From Halosimplex salinum (GTDB taxonomy: Archaea > Halobacteriota > Halobacteria > Halobacteriales > Haloarculaceae), in NCBI RefSeq assembly GCF_003730195.1, contig NZ_QWGG01000009.1, positions 1-64,000 on the forward strand: DNA of 64,000 nt. Direction: 5' to 3'. A program made the translations under genes and the position numbers. The notes beneath the pieces were generated by a model, which made no database searches, was not told the origin of the DNA, and saw only the letters and a list, made by a program, of their open reading frames with translations. Positions 50,850 through 59,790 of this stretch are shown here, in pieces; position 1 is the first letter of the stretch, and every line of letters begins with the position of its first letter.

Positions 50850-51248
50850 TCACTCCTCGGCGTACTCCGCCAGCGCCGCGCGGAGGTCGGCGGGCAATTC
50901 CCGCGTGTCGCCGTCGCGCTCGACGCAGACCCGCTGTTCGAACCCGGAGAAGGCGACCTCCCCCTCGTGGCGGGCGACGTAGTCGAACCGCACGCTCCGG
51001 TCGCTCGGGACCGGTGTCAGTTCGAGTATCACGTCGTCGCCCGCCTCGACCGGCGACTCGAACGTGAAGTTCATCTCCACCAGCGGGAGGCCGAAGCCGT
51101 GCTCCGCGACGATCTCCCAGTACGGCCAGCCCAGTTCCTGCATGAACATGTCGGAGGTCTCGTGGATCGCGTCCACGATCCGCGGGTAGTGGGCGATACC
51201 GAACGGGTCGGCGTCGGAGAATCGGACTGTCCAGACGCGCTCGTACAT
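50850..51248 (-). CDS. hot-dog-fold acyl-CoA thioesterase (4HBT-like)
   Basis: 132 residues from ATG 51248. The 4-hydroxybenzoyl-CoA thioesterase-type motif is VRFSDADPFGIAHYPRIVDAIHETSDMFMQELG, with the catalytic-type Asp in ADPFGIAHYPR (about 12-22). ALVEMNFTFESPVEAGDDV and RFDYVARHEGE follow as core strands. The enzyme hydrolyses aryl- or acyl-CoA thioesters; which one is not shown. An upstream in-frame GTG at 51251 is possible. It is convergent with the aldehyde dehydrogenase, with the tandem repeat in between. Confidence 0.85.
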   Translation of the reverse strand: MYERVWTVRFSDADPFGIAHYPRIVDAIHETSDMFMQELGWPYWEIVAEHGFGLPLVEMNFTFESPVEAGDDVILELTPVPSDRSVRFDYVARHEGEVAFSGFEQRVCVERDGDTRELPADLRAALAEYAEE

Positions 51249-51478
51249 CACTCGCCCTCCGAGACGGTGAGCGGGTCGGCGACCACGGTGGCCGTCTGGT
51301 CGAACGTGTGTTCGAACGTCACGGCCGGACGTAGACAGAACTGTACAATATCGTTTTCCCCTCCCCTCTCCTCTCTTCCCCTCAACTCACCGACCACAGC
51401 CTGATCGGCTCGCTCTCCGGCGCGTCGGGGGGACCGACAGTATCTTTGTGATCGCTACTCTCGCGGGTACTAGTCACC

Positions 51479-52888
51479 ATGACAGAGAAGCGAGGGAGAC
51501 GCGGGTTCGGCGGCTTCGGTGCCGACCCCGCGTGGCTCTCGGTGCCGGCGGGCCTGCTGGCGGCCGGCCTGATCCTGGGAACGGCGCCGCTCGCGACCGA
51601 CGCCAACCGGATCCTCGCGATAACGCTCTTCTGCATCGCGCTCTGGGTCGGTTCTCCCGTCGAACCGTGGTTCACCGCGGTCCTCGGTATCGGTCTGATC
51701 GGCGTCGCGTTCTCGACGGAACTGGCGCTGACGGGGTTCCAGTCGCCGGCGACGTGGCTCGTCGTCGTCGGCATCCTCGTGGGCGAGGCCGCCCGAGAGA
51801 GCGGGCTCGCGGGACTCGTCGAGCGCCTCTCGCTGTCGCGACTCCCGGCCCGTGCCGCCGGGGACGCCCTCGTCACCTACCGCTACCTCCTCGTCCTCCT
51901 CTCGTTCGGCAGTCTCGCTCTCGCGGTGCTCGTCCCCTCTGCGCTCGTTCGGGTGCTCGTCCTCGCCCCGATCCTCCGGTCACTCGGCGACCTGTTCGAT
52001 GAGCGCCGCGCGAAGGTCGGGATCTTCCTCGGCCCCCTGTTCGCCACGTTCTACGGCGCCTCGGGGGTCCTGACGGGATCGCTCGCGAACATCATCGTCA
52101 CCGGGCTCGTCGAGTCCAGCGGTGGCCCGTCGATCACCTGGACGGAGTGGGCGCTGTGGCTCGGTCCGGTGATGGGGATCGGTCGCGTCGCGCTCGTCGT
52201 CGCCATCGCGTACGTCCTCTACCGACCGCGGGACCGGGACGGTGTGACCTCGCCCGAGCGGACCGGGTCCGTCTCGACGACACCCGCCGAGCGGCGGATG
52301 CTCCTCTTCCTCCTGCTCGGCGTCGCCGTCTGGGCGACCGACGCGATCCACGGGCTCCACCCGCTGTTCGGCGCGATCCTCGTCGCGCTCCTGGCGTTCG
52401 CGCCGCGGATCGGCGTCGTCGGTCCCGACGCGGTCGGGGAGGCCGACTTCTCGATCGTCTTCTTCCTCGGCGCGATCTTCGCCATCGCCGAGGGCCTACG
52501 ACGGACCGATTTCACCGATCTGGCGGCGAACACGCTCCTCTCCTCGTTGCCGGCGGACCCCTCGCTCCCCGTGGTCCTCGCGTTCGTCGTGGTCCTCTCG
52601 CTCGCGCTGACGCTGGTGATGGAGGGACTGGCGGTGGCGAGCGTGCTGACGCCGGTGCTCGTCTCCTTCGCCGCGAGCACGGGCGTCCCGCTGGTCCCCG
52701 TCGCGATGATCGAGGCCGTCGCGCTCAACGCCTACTTCTTCCCCTACCAGTCGGCGGTGCTGGTCGCGATCCTCGGCTTCGACGTCGTCGACTCCCTCGA
52801 ACTGACGCGGATGGCCAGCGTCTGCTCGGTCGCCACGCTCCTCCTGCTCGTCCCGATCCAGATCGGTCTCTTCGCATTCCTGTTCTGA
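51479..52888 (+). CDS. SLC13/DASS-type anion transporter
   Basis: 469 residues with about 11-12 membrane spans. The family signature is suggested by FQSPATWLVVVGILVGEAARESGLA, SALVRVLVLAPILRSLGDLF, GVLTGSLANIIVTGLVESSGG (first helical hairpin, about 200) and the C-terminal LFGAILVALLAFAPR ... FFLGAIFAIAEGLR region with FASSTGVPLVPVAMIEAVALNAYFFPYQ. Members carry di- or tricarboxylates, sulfate or other anions with Na+. A hydrophilic loop near 255 holds RPRDRDGVTSPERTG. The substrate is not evident. It is monocistronic. Confidence 0.8.
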   Translation: MTEKRGRRGFGGFGADPAWLSVPAGLLAAGLILGTAPLATDANRILAITLFCIALWVGSPVEPWFTAVLGIGLIGVAFSTELALTGFQSPATWLVVVGILVGEAARESGLAGLVERLSLSRLPARAAGDALVTYRYLLVLLSFGSLALAVLVPSALVRVLVLAPILRSLGDLFDERRAKVGIFLGPLFATFYGASGVLTGSLANIIVTGLVESSGGPSITWTEWALWLGPVMGIGRVALVVAIAYVLYRPRDRDGVTSPERTGSVSTTPAERRMLLFLLLGVAVWATDAIHGLHPLFGAILVALLAFAPRIGVVGPDAVGEADFSIVFFLGAIFAIAEGLRRTDFTDLAANTLLSSLPADPSLPVVLAFVVVLSLALTLVMEGLAVASVLTPVLVSFAASTGVPLVPVAMIEAVALNAYFFPYQSAVLVAILGFDVVDSLELTRMASVCSVATLLLLVPIQIGLFAFLF

Positions 52889-53029
52889 TTGACCCTCTGC
52901 CCCCGAAATAGCCACCGTATGGCCCCACAGGCCGCGATCTGGGCAGTTATTACAGTCGTAGGACTGTTATGATTTCCGAGTTCGCGCCCGTAAATCCGCC
53001 GTTCGCGATCGGGCGCGTTTCGGTCGTCT

Positions 53030-53548
53030 TCAGTCGTCGGGTGGGTCGGACCGACCGAGGCCCGCCTGTCTGAATCGCTCGCCGAGGTCGACGTACGTGT
53101 CCCGGATGCCGTCTATCTCCGCGAGCTGGTCGTCGGTCAGGGGGGCGGTCTCGGCGGGGACGCCGTAGGCCAGGTGGCCCGACGGGACCGTCTGGTCGTA
53201 GCGCACGACCGCGTTGGCGGCGACGACGGCGCCTTCCTCGACGGTCGCGCCTCGCATCACGGCGCTCCCGATGCCGACGAGCGAGCGGTCGCCGACGTCG
53301 GCGTAGTCGACGACGGCCCCGTGGCCGACGGTGACCCCGTCGCCGAGCGTCGCGCCGTGGAGCATCGCGAACTCCTGGACGTTGGTCTCCTCCCCGACTT
53401 CGACGGGCGTGCCGTGGCCGCGCAGGCAGACGAACGGCCAGACGCTCGCCCGGTCCGCCACGGACACGTCGCCGACGAGATACGCCATCTCCGAGACGAA
53501 CGCCGACGGCGCGACGGCGGGCGCGTCGCCCTCGAACTCCCGTTGCAT
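53030..53548 (-). CDS. gamma-carbonic-anhydrase-like hexapeptide protein
   Basis: 172 residues. Left-handed beta-helix repeats run through most of it (for example GDVSVADRASVWPFV, VGEETNVQEFAMLHGATLGDGVTVGHGAVVDYADVGDRSLVGIG, about 28-110). The family uses three His to bind zinc or iron: here the first two are in LHG (about 70) and VGHGA (about 79). The third, normally in a GHGAxxHG pattern, is Asp in GAVVDYAD. The catalytic activity may therefore be altered or absent. Relatives include the YrdA/PaaY proteins, many of which are not confirmed carbonic anhydrases. It starts MQREFEGDAPAVAPS; the C-terminus is acidic. Confidence 0.8.
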   Translation of the reverse strand: MQREFEGDAPAVAPSAFVSEMAYLVGDVSVADRASVWPFVCLRGHGTPVEVGEETNVQEFAMLHGATLGDGVTVGHGAVVDYADVGDRSLVGIGSAVMRGATVEEGAVVAANAVVRYDQTVPSGHLAYGVPAETAPLTDDQLAEIDGIRDTYVDLGERFRQAGLGRSDPPDD

Positions 53549-53643
53549 ACTCGAATCACCACGGCGACGAACATAAAGCCGCCCGGCCGGAAACCGCGTC
53601 TCTCCGCGCCGTGAGCGCCCACGAACGGGGGGTACACGCAGTA

Positions 53644-53652
53644 GTTATAAGA
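53644..53652 (+). promoter_or_regulatory. TATA box of the universal stress protein gene
   Basis: AGTTATAAG near 53644-53652 is a good TATA box about 24-32 bases upstream of the ATG at 53676. It implies transcription starting close to or at the start codon. Confidence 0.5.
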
Positions 53653-53675
53653 CCGACTAGAATCAATTCGAGGGT

Positions 53676-54083
53676 ATGGTTCGATTCCTGATGGCGCTGG
53701 ACGACCGCCTCCCTGCGGCCCAGGCACAGACTGACGCGATCGAAGACGTGGTCGACGCCGCCGGCGGCGCCGACGACGTGGAAGTGTACATCCTGCACGT
53801 CTTCGGTGACAACCCCGCAGGCGCGTCGGTCCACCAGATAGAGCCCGTGCGGCGAACGCAGGACCGACTGGAGGAACTCGGCGTCACGGTCGAACTACTC
53901 GAGACCAGCGGCGACCCCGGCGGAGAGATCCTGAGACACGCCGACGAGTACGACGCCGACCAGATCGTCGTCGGCGGCCGCAAGCGTACCCCGGCCGGCA
54001 AGGCCCTGTTCGGGAGCGTCACCCAGACCGTGATCCTCGGCACCGACCGGCCGGTCCTCGTCTGCGGCAGTCAGGAAGAGTAG
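53676..54083 (+). CDS. universal stress protein (UspA family)
   Basis: 135 residues. The ATP-binding type motif is VVGGRKRTPAGKALFGSVTQTVI (G-x2-G-x9-G-S, about 104-126), and the opening is FLMALDDRL. The fold gives a nucleotide-binding alpha/beta dimer. Usp proteins respond to stress and starvation; their direct target is often unknown. The spacing to its promoter suggests a single gene under its own control. The neighbours on the other strand are the gamma-CA-like and MaoC genes. Confidence 0.9.
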   Translation: MVRFLMALDDRLPAAQAQTDAIEDVVDAAGGADDVEVYILHVFGDNPAGASVHQIEPVRRTQDRLEELGVTVELLETSGDPGGEILRHADEYDADQIVVGGRKRTPAGKALFGSVTQTVILGTDRPVLVCGSQEE

Positions 54084-54118
54084 CGACGCCGGGCCGCCGA
54101 CGTCTGGGTCCGTCGCTG

Positions 54119-54571
54119 CTACTCCGGTCGCCGGGCGAACAGCGCGGTCGCGTCGAAGGAGATGACCACCTCGTCGTCCTGGTTTCTCCCCTCCATGCGC
54201 GTCGTCACGTAGCCGCGGTCGTCGCGACTCTCGGAGGGGCGCTTCCCGGTGACTTCCGTCCGGAGCCGGAGCGTATCGCCGGGCGTCACCGGTCGTTCCC
54301 ACCGCAGGTCGTCGAGCCCGACGCCGGCGAGCACGGCCTCGTCATCGAGTCGGTCGACGTTCAGCCGCATGCAGATCGACCCGACGTGCCACCCCGAGGC
54401 GACGAGTTCGCCGAACACGGAGTCGGCGGCCGACTCCTCGTCGAGGTGGAACGGCTGGGGGTCGTACCTCGAAGCGAACTCCTTGATCTCCGCGGCCGTC
54501 ACCTCGTAGTCGCCGACCGTCTCCGTCTCGCCCACGTCGATGTCCTCGAAGTATCGCACGGGGGAGTACAC
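54119..54571 (-). CDS. MaoC-family hydratase/dehydratase
   Basis: 150 residues of hot-dog fold. The hydratase 2 motif is EFASRYDPQPFHLDEESAADSVFG (about 30-53) with the catalytic Asp (in RYDPQPFH) and His. The opening is VRYFEDIDVGETETVGDYEVTAAE and the terminal strand DDEVVISFDATALFARR. MaoC/R-hydratases convert (R)-3-hydroxyacyl-CoA to enoyl-CoA or the reverse; single-domain archaeal members vary in substrate. In haloarchaea such proteins can supply monomers for PHA, but no synthase is present here. It is convergent with the Usp gene. Confidence 0.85.
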   Translation of the reverse strand: MYSPVRYFEDIDVGETETVGDYEVTAAEIKEFASRYDPQPFHLDEESAADSVFGELVASGWHVGSICMRLNVDRLDDEAVLAGVGLDDLRWERPVTPGDTLRLRTEVTGKRPSESRDDRGYVTTRMEGRNQDDEVVISFDATALFARRPE

Positions 54572-54643
54572 GCCACGGACCGTCGAAAAGGCTTCGCCGC
54601 TCCAGGGCTCGGAACCGGGCGGCCAGCAGGCACGGGCGGGCGG

Positions 54644-55066
54644 TCAGTTCTGTCGGAAGTCGGCGCCGGTGGCGGGTTCGGGCCCCGTCGCGTCGACCCA
54701 GTTGGACTCGTCGAGGACCGTCCGGGAGAGGAGGGCGGCGACTGACCGAGCGGTGGCTTCGCGTTCGAACAGCGAGACGCTCCCGAGCGACTCGCCGACG
54801 GTCTTGCTCACTTCCGTCACCGGGCGGTCGGGGTCGCCGACGACCCGCTCCAGTTCGCGCGTGAGCCGTTCGTTCAGTTCCTTTCGCGCGGGTTTGGCGA
54901 GTTCCTTCCCCGCGGGGAGGAGGTCGTAGGTGACGGCGTACCCCTCGTCGTAGCGCTCGACCGCGAAGAACGGCGTCGACTCGCGCTCGGCGCTCTCGTA
55001 GGCCGCGTCCCGCGCGGCCAGGTCCTCGTACAGCGGCACGTCCGACGGCGCGTATCCCTCGGTCAC
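54644..55066 (-). CDS. hypothetical acidic protein, haloarchaeal
   Basis: 140 residues from GTG 55066 (TEGYAPSDVPLYEDL). A mixed helix-strand pattern with RYDEGYAVTYDLLPAG, then a helix-rich half AKPARKELNERLTRELERVVGD and a C-terminal VGESLGSVSLFEREATARSVAALLSRTVL. No cysteine is present and no motif is recognised. The frame extends upstream to 55165, but that part is Arg-rich and unlikely. It lies between MaoC (same strand, 72 bases) and the divergent surface protein. Confidence 0.55.
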   Translation of the reverse strand: MTEGYAPSDVPLYEDLAARDAAYESAERESTPFFAVERYDEGYAVTYDLLPAGKELAKPARKELNERLTRELERVVGDPDRPVTEVSKTVGESLGSVSLFEREATARSVAALLSRTVLDESNWVDATGPEPATGADFRQN

Positions 55067-55201
55067 GAGTCGAACTACGCACCTCCCCGATATAAATCTC
55101 GCGCGCCGACGGGGCAGAGAGGGGGTGTGACGCAGTGTCACTGAAACCGCTATTTGAGTAAGCAAAACCTACTCTATACTGCCGGGTATCACTCCGACTG
55201 C

Positions 55202-57760
55202 ATGAACAGAACGGAACCCGCCGTGGCCTGCTGGCTGGCCGCCTTAGTCCTCGTCGGCACCCTCGCCGCAGTGGTGCCGGCCGGGGCGACAGCCACAGCG
55301 CCCTCCTCCCCGTCGGCCGTCGCGGCCGACGCGCAGACGAACAGCCCGTACGGAACGACCGCACCGCTCGCGTTCGCGGAGTCGGACGACGCGACTCTCG
55401 TCGGCGGTGTGGAGATCCCCGAGAACTACAGCGTCCGTTCCTCCCCGTCGACGCTGAACGGCACGCTGGCCCGGGTCGAAGACGACTCGGTCGTCTGGCG
55501 ACAGTCGTTCTCGACGGAGAACGCGACGACGCAGGTCACCGACGTGGCGCTCGGCCCCGGCGGTGACGCCTACGCCCTCGTCACGACTCGCTCCACCGAC
55601 GTCACCTCGTACCCGCCCGAGACGACCGTCGAAGTCGTCCACACGACCAGCGACGGCGACGTCACCTGGCGCTACGAACTCGACGCCGACACGACGTCTG
55701 CGCTCGCGTCGGGTGGTGACACCCTGAGAGCCACCGACCAGGGCGTCGCCGTCACGCACGCCCTCCCCGACGACGAGGGCGTCCACCTCGCCGAACTCAC
55801 CGGGGGCTCCCCCATCTGGAACAAGACCTACGAGGTGAACGCCGTGCCGAACACGCTCAGGACGACCGACGACGGCTACCTCGTCGCCGGCACTGTCGGG
55901 TTCGAGGACCCGTGGGTGCTCCGAACCGGTCAGTCCGGTCAGGTCGAGTTCAACCGAACGATCGACGGCGCCCACCAGCGCGTCGCCGGGGCCGTCCCGA
56001 CCGACGACGGCGGGGCGCTCCTCGCCGGCTCGCAGTCGAGCTTCGGTGGCACCACGAACACGTGGGTGAACCGCGTCGACGACGACGGCATCACCCGATG
56101 GAGTCACGTCTACGGCGTCGACAACGAGAGCCGCGTGCAGAACGTCTTCGCCCACCGGAACGGGCTGTTGCTCGTCGAACAGGGCCGGTACAGCCAGGCC
56201 GAGTCGACCGTGCGACTCCGTGGCGTCGGCGACGACGGCGCGCAGACGTTCGCCGAGTCCCTCCAGTTCGACGGGTCGCTGACCGCGAGCGGCCTCGCCG
56301 ACGGCGAAGTCCGGTTTGCAGGCGTCACCGGCGTCCTCGAAGGGAACCTCACGACGACCACGTCGACGACCGACGTGCCCCACGGTGTCGCCGCGGGCGA
56401 TGTGACGCTCGACGCGGACACCGGCGCCACCTCCAACGAGACGGTGTATCGCGGACAGAACGTCCGCTTCGCGGACGTCGGAGTCCGCGGCGAGACGTAC
56501 GAACTCGTCCGCCTCTTCGGCGAGTACGACGGGCACCGCCAACAGGGCGACGAGCACCGCCAACAGGGCGACGAGCACCGCCAACAGGACGACGTCGAAC
56601 CCGAAGTCGTCCGCCGCGTCGACTTCGACGACGGCGAGGCCGTCATCGAGTCGGCGACGCTCCCCGAGGGCGAGTACGTCCTCCGTAACGCCGACGGCGA
56701 GGCGGTCGTCCTCGACGACGGCCGCGTGGTCGACACCGGCGACCAGTCGGAGGCCGCCTTCGACGTGACGAGTCAGGACTTCTTCCGCCTCGAGACCAGT
56801 CAGACCTTCGTGAACGCGGGGGCGGGCGAGGACCGCGTCTCGCTCTCAGCCGACTCCGACCGCTCCGACTACACCGTCCACGTCAGCGTCGAGGACAGCG
56901 ACGGCGAGTCGGTGTCCGAGGAGGAACTCGGCGACGCGTTCGGCGACGCAGACGACTTCGACCGCGTCGAGACGGTTCGCGGCCAGCCCGTCGCGGCCTT
57001 CGACGTCGACGAGGGTATCGACGTGAACGTCTCCGCCGCCGCGTTCGACGCCGGCCTCTACGAGGTCACCGTCAGCGCCGTCGACACCCGCGACGCCGGC
57101 GCGTCGGCGACCGCCCGCCTCGTCGTCGCACAGGACACCGACCGCGAGGTCGACGTGTCGCTGAACCGCACGAACCTGACCGTCCCCGTCGACAGCGAAG
57201 CACAGGCGAACGTCACGCTGTCGGGCGTCGACAACGGCATCTCGGCGCTGTCGCTGTCGGCGAATCGGACCGGTGAACCCGCCGTCCGGCCGGATCTCGA
57301 GGTCCGCATCAACGCCTCGTACCTCTCCGCCGGTGCCGGCTTCGGTAGCGGCGAAGCGACCGCCTCCGCGAGCGCCTTCGACGGTTCGACCGGCAACGGC
57401 ACCGTCACCGTCGGCACCGTCGGCGTCGAGACCGAGACGTACGGCGGCGAATCGATCGCGACCGGTAACAACACGGTCACGTTCCGCGTCGAGTGGGTCG
57501 TGGACCAGGACGGCGTCCCCTACGCCGTCCCCGACCCGATCACCGTCCCGTTCGAAGTCGTCGAGTCCGTCGACGAGTCCGACGGCGAACAGGACGAGGG
57601 CGGCGTCGGCGCAGGCGGTTCCGGTGGCGAGAGCGACTCCGAGAGCGGCAGTGATTCCGAGAGCGACGGAGACTCCGAGAGCGGCAGTGAGTCGGACGAG
57701 AACAGCGACTCCGCGAGCGACGGAGACTCCGACGAATCCAGCGACTCCGCGGACGAATAG
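55202..57760 (+). CDS. large exported surface protein with propeller and BGTF-like region
   Basis: 852 residues. A signal peptide (about 12-32, AVACWLAALVLVGTLAAVVPAGA) leads a propeller-like half with DGGALLAGSQSSFGGTTNTWV, VDDDGITRWSHVYG and similar blade ends (about 60-410). Three tandem HRQQGDE heptapeptides (56534-56596) sit near residue 445. A region from about 520 (TSQDFFRLETSQTFVNAGAGEDRVSLSADSDRSDYTVHV) resembles the BGTF surface-protein domain, followed by a cohesin-type beta domain (DVSLNRTNLTVPVDSEAQANVTLSGVDNG...). The last 60 residues are Ser/Asp/Glu repeats. There is no C-terminal PGF-CTERM or transmembrane segment, so it may be secreted. Many NxS/T sequons suggest glycosylation. 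Confidence 0.75.
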   Translation: MNRTEPAVACWLAALVLVGTLAAVVPAGATATAPSSPSAVAADAQTNSPYGTTAPLAFAESDDATLVGGVEIPENYSVRSSPSTLNGTLARVEDDSVVWRQSFSTENATTQVTDVALGPGGDAYALVTTRSTDVTSYPPETTVEVVHTTSDGDVTWRYELDADTTSALASGGDTLRATDQGVAVTHALPDDEGVHLAELTGGSPIWNKTYEVNAVPNTLRTTDDGYLVAGTVGFEDPWVLRTGQSGQVEFNRTIDGAHQRVAGAVPTDDGGALLAGSQSSFGGTTNTWVNRVDDDGITRWSHVYGVDNESRVQNVFAHRNGLLLVEQGRYSQAESTVRLRGVGDDGAQTFAESLQFDGSLTASGLADGEVRFAGVTGVLEGNLTTTTSTTDVPHGVAAGDVTLDADTGATSNETVYRGQNVRFADVGVRGETYELVRLFGEYDGHRQQGDEHRQQGDEHRQQDDVEPEVVRRVDFDDGEAVIESATLPEGEYVLRNADGEAVVLDDGRVVDTGDQSEAAFDVTSQDFFRLETSQTFVNAGAGEDRVSLSADSDRSDYTVHVSVEDSDGESVSEEELGDAFGDADDFDRVETVRGQPVAAFDVDEGIDVNVSAAAFDAGLYEVTVSAVDTRDAGASATARLVVAQDTDREVDVSLNRTNLTVPVDSEAQANVTLSGVDNGISALSLSANRTGEPAVRPDLEVRINASYLSAGAGFGSGEATASASAFDGSTGNGTVTVGTVGVETETYGGESIATGNNTVTFRVEWVVDQDGVPYAVPDPITVPFEVVESVDESDGEQDEGGVGAGGSGGESDSESGSDSESDGDSESGSESDENSDSASDGDSDESSDSADE

Positions 57761-57839
57761 CGTCTCTGCGGGCGAATAGCGACTCCGCGGCATCGCGTCG
57801 CGTCTCGCGGTGCAGTTCCCGTTTTTCGGTTTCGGCCGA

Positions 57840-58721
57840 CTACTCGTCCCGCCAGCTGTGCTCGGGCTCCCAGTCCAGCAGTTCGCGGGCTTTGTCGACG
57901 CTGACGAGCGACTCGTGGCCGTCGAGCGGTCTCCGACGCTCGGCGTCGGGGAAGAACTCGGCGGCGAGCGTCTCGGAGCGGACGTCGGCGTTCGTGTCGG
58001 CGGCGACCGCCCAGAACGGTTCGTGCCCGTCGAAATCGGCCTCGACGGCGCGGCGAGCGATCGACGCGGCGTCGGCGAGGTGGAGGTAGGAGAACAGCGT
58101 CGAGCGGCTGCGACCGCTGGCGCGGAGGGCCGCGAGCGACCGATCGCGCTCGGCGTACTTCTCGCGGAGTTGGGCCCCGGTACCGACCCAGGGATACCGC
58201 AGCGAGGCGACCTGCGGCGCGTCGGGGCGGCGTCCGAATCCGTCACCGAGGACTTCCGTCGTGTGCTTCCCGAGCGCGTAGGGGTCCCGAGGAGTGAGCG
58301 GGTGGTCCTCGTCGACGGGGAGCGAGCGCACGTCGGTCGGGGCGTCCTGATAGTCCGCGCCCATCACGTTGATGCTGGAGGGGAGGACGACCGCTTCGAG
58401 GCCGAGTTCCGTCGCCGCTTCGAGGACGTGGTATGCCGACATCGCGTTGCTCTCGAAGGTGACGTGTTCGGGATTGCGAACCGGTGATGGGATCGTTCCC
58501 ATGTGAACGACCGCGTCGACGTCGGTGGACGCGAGCGCGCCGTAGGTCTCGCCGGCGTCGAGCAGGTCGGTGGTGCAGTAGCGGTCGGCGACGTCCTCGC
58601 GGCGCTTCCCGCGGGCGACGTTCACGGTCTCGTAGCCGCGCTCGGCGAACTCCCCGAGGATGGCCTCGCCGATCTTCCCGTTGCCCCCCGTCACCGCCAC
58701 GCGGTCGATGCTCGTGGTCAT
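57840..58721 (-). CDS. NAD-dependent epimerase/dehydratase
   Basis: 293 residues. The extended SDR fold is shown by VAVTGGNGKIGEAILGEFAERGYETVNVA (GxxGxxG, about 10-16), DAVVHMGTIPSPV (about 70), VVLPSSINVMGADY (about 112-125) and YALGKHTTEV (the Tyr-x-x-x-Lys, about 152-156). It probably acts on a nucleotide sugar or similar substrate with NAD(H). A C-terminal helical tail ends WEPEHSWRDE. It is divergent from the surface protein's end only in being convergent to it, with 80 bases between the stops. Confidence 0.88.
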   Translation of the reverse strand: MTTSIDRVAVTGGNGKIGEAILGEFAERGYETVNVARGKRREDVADRYCTTDLLDAGETYGALASTDVDAVVHMGTIPSPVRNPEHVTFESNAMSAYHVLEAATELGLEAVVLPSSINVMGADYQDAPTDVRSLPVDEDHPLTPRDPYALGKHTTEVLGDGFGRRPDAPQVASLRYPWVGTGAQLREKYAERDRSLAALRASGRSRSTLFSYLHLADAASIARRAVEADFDGHEPFWAVAADTNADVRSETLAAEFFPDAERRRPLDGHESLVSVDKARELLDWEPEHSWRDE

Positions 58722-58809
58722 GGACCGGCTTTGACGGACCGGTGAAAATAGCTACCGGACGGGGAAATTCGAGCCTCGACCGCGGTGTGAGCGGCCGAGC
58801 GGCCGGCGC

Positions 58810-59790
58810 TCAGTACCGCTGTAGGAGGTCGAGCATCGCCCGGTCGAGGTCGTGGCCGTGCCAGTCCTCGTACTCGACGTCGTCGCGCTCGCTGTCGAGA
58901 ATCCCGAAGGGGCCACGGAAGTTCCACAGCGCCCAGCCCCAGCCCGCCGCCTCCCAGAGCCGGAGCACGTCCTCCATCCAGTCGAGCGCCACGTCGTGGG
59001 GCGTGTGGTTGTAGACGCCCCACTCCCCGACGTGGACGCCGACGCCCTGTGATTCGAGCCGTTCCCACGGGGCGATCCGGGACGCGCGCAGCCAGTCGCG
59101 GTCCTGAATCTTGCCCTCGTCGGTCGCGTAGGGCCAGGACGGCGGCTCGTCCAGGTCCACGTCGGTCCACTCGGCCTCGTGGTGGGTCAGCGGGAACGGG
59201 TCGTACCCGCGGGTCGACTGCGCACAGTCCACGTCGGCGAGTTCGAACACCGGTTCCCGCCCGTAGCGCATCCCGTCGGCGACGACGAGTCTGTCCGGGT
59301 CGACCTCGTGGATCGCGTCGACCGTCTCGCGGACGACGCTCGCGTATCTACCGTGGCTCGTCTCGGCTGGCTCGTTGATCAGGTCGAAGCTCAGTTCCTC
59401 GCTCGGGATCCCCTCGTAGCGTTCGGCGAACCGCGTCCAGTGTTCGGCGAACACCGATTGCGTCTCCGCATCGGTCCAGAGGTCGGTCTCCTCGGGCGGG
59501 TCGGCGACGGTGAACCCCGGTCCGCGGTGGAAGTTCAGGTTGACGTGGACGCCGTGTTTCCTGCCGTACTCGACCGCCTCGTCGACTTCTTCGAGCGCGT
59601 CCTCGTCGAAGTCGCACCAGTCCTCGCCCGTCCAGCACCGGTAGTCCATCGGCAGGCGGGCGAAGTCGAACCCCCACTCGGCCATCCACTCGAAATCCTC
59701 TTCGCGGAACCGCTCCTCGTCGTCCGCCACGAACTTCGCCTGCAAGTTGAACCCGCGCCACCGCGGCAGCGAACTCGCACTCGGTCCCAT
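58810..59790 (-). CDS. GH5-family glycoside hydrolase (cellulase-like)
   Basis: 326 residues, TIM-barrel GH5 pattern. The acid/base Glu is in SFDLINEPAETSHGRY (about 138), in the standard NEP signature. The nucleophile Glu is in GVHVGEWGVYNHTP (about 251). FDFARLPMDYRCW and HVNLNFHRGPGF (about 82) are the usual strand-end residues, including the Arg and His of the active site. No signal peptide is seen, so the protein may be cytoplasmic or exported by another route. Substrate candidates are beta-glucans, mannans or glycosylceramides. The frame begins MGPSASSLPRWRGFNLQ. It is on the same strand as the epimerase gene, 88 bases upstream of it. Confidence 0.88.
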   Translation of the reverse strand: MGPSASSLPRWRGFNLQAKFVADDEERFREEDFEWMAEWGFDFARLPMDYRCWTGEDWCDFDEDALEEVDEAVEYGRKHGVHVNLNFHRGPGFTVADPPEETDLWTDAETQSVFAEHWTRFAERYEGIPSEELSFDLINEPAETSHGRYASVVRETVDAIHEVDPDRLVVADGMRYGREPVFELADVDCAQSTRGYDPFPLTHHEAEWTDVDLDEPPSWPYATDEGKIQDRDWLRASRIAPWERLESQGVGVHVGEWGVYNHTPHDVALDWMEDVLRLWEAAGWGWALWNFRGPFGILDSERDDVEYEDWHGHDLDRAMLDLLQRY

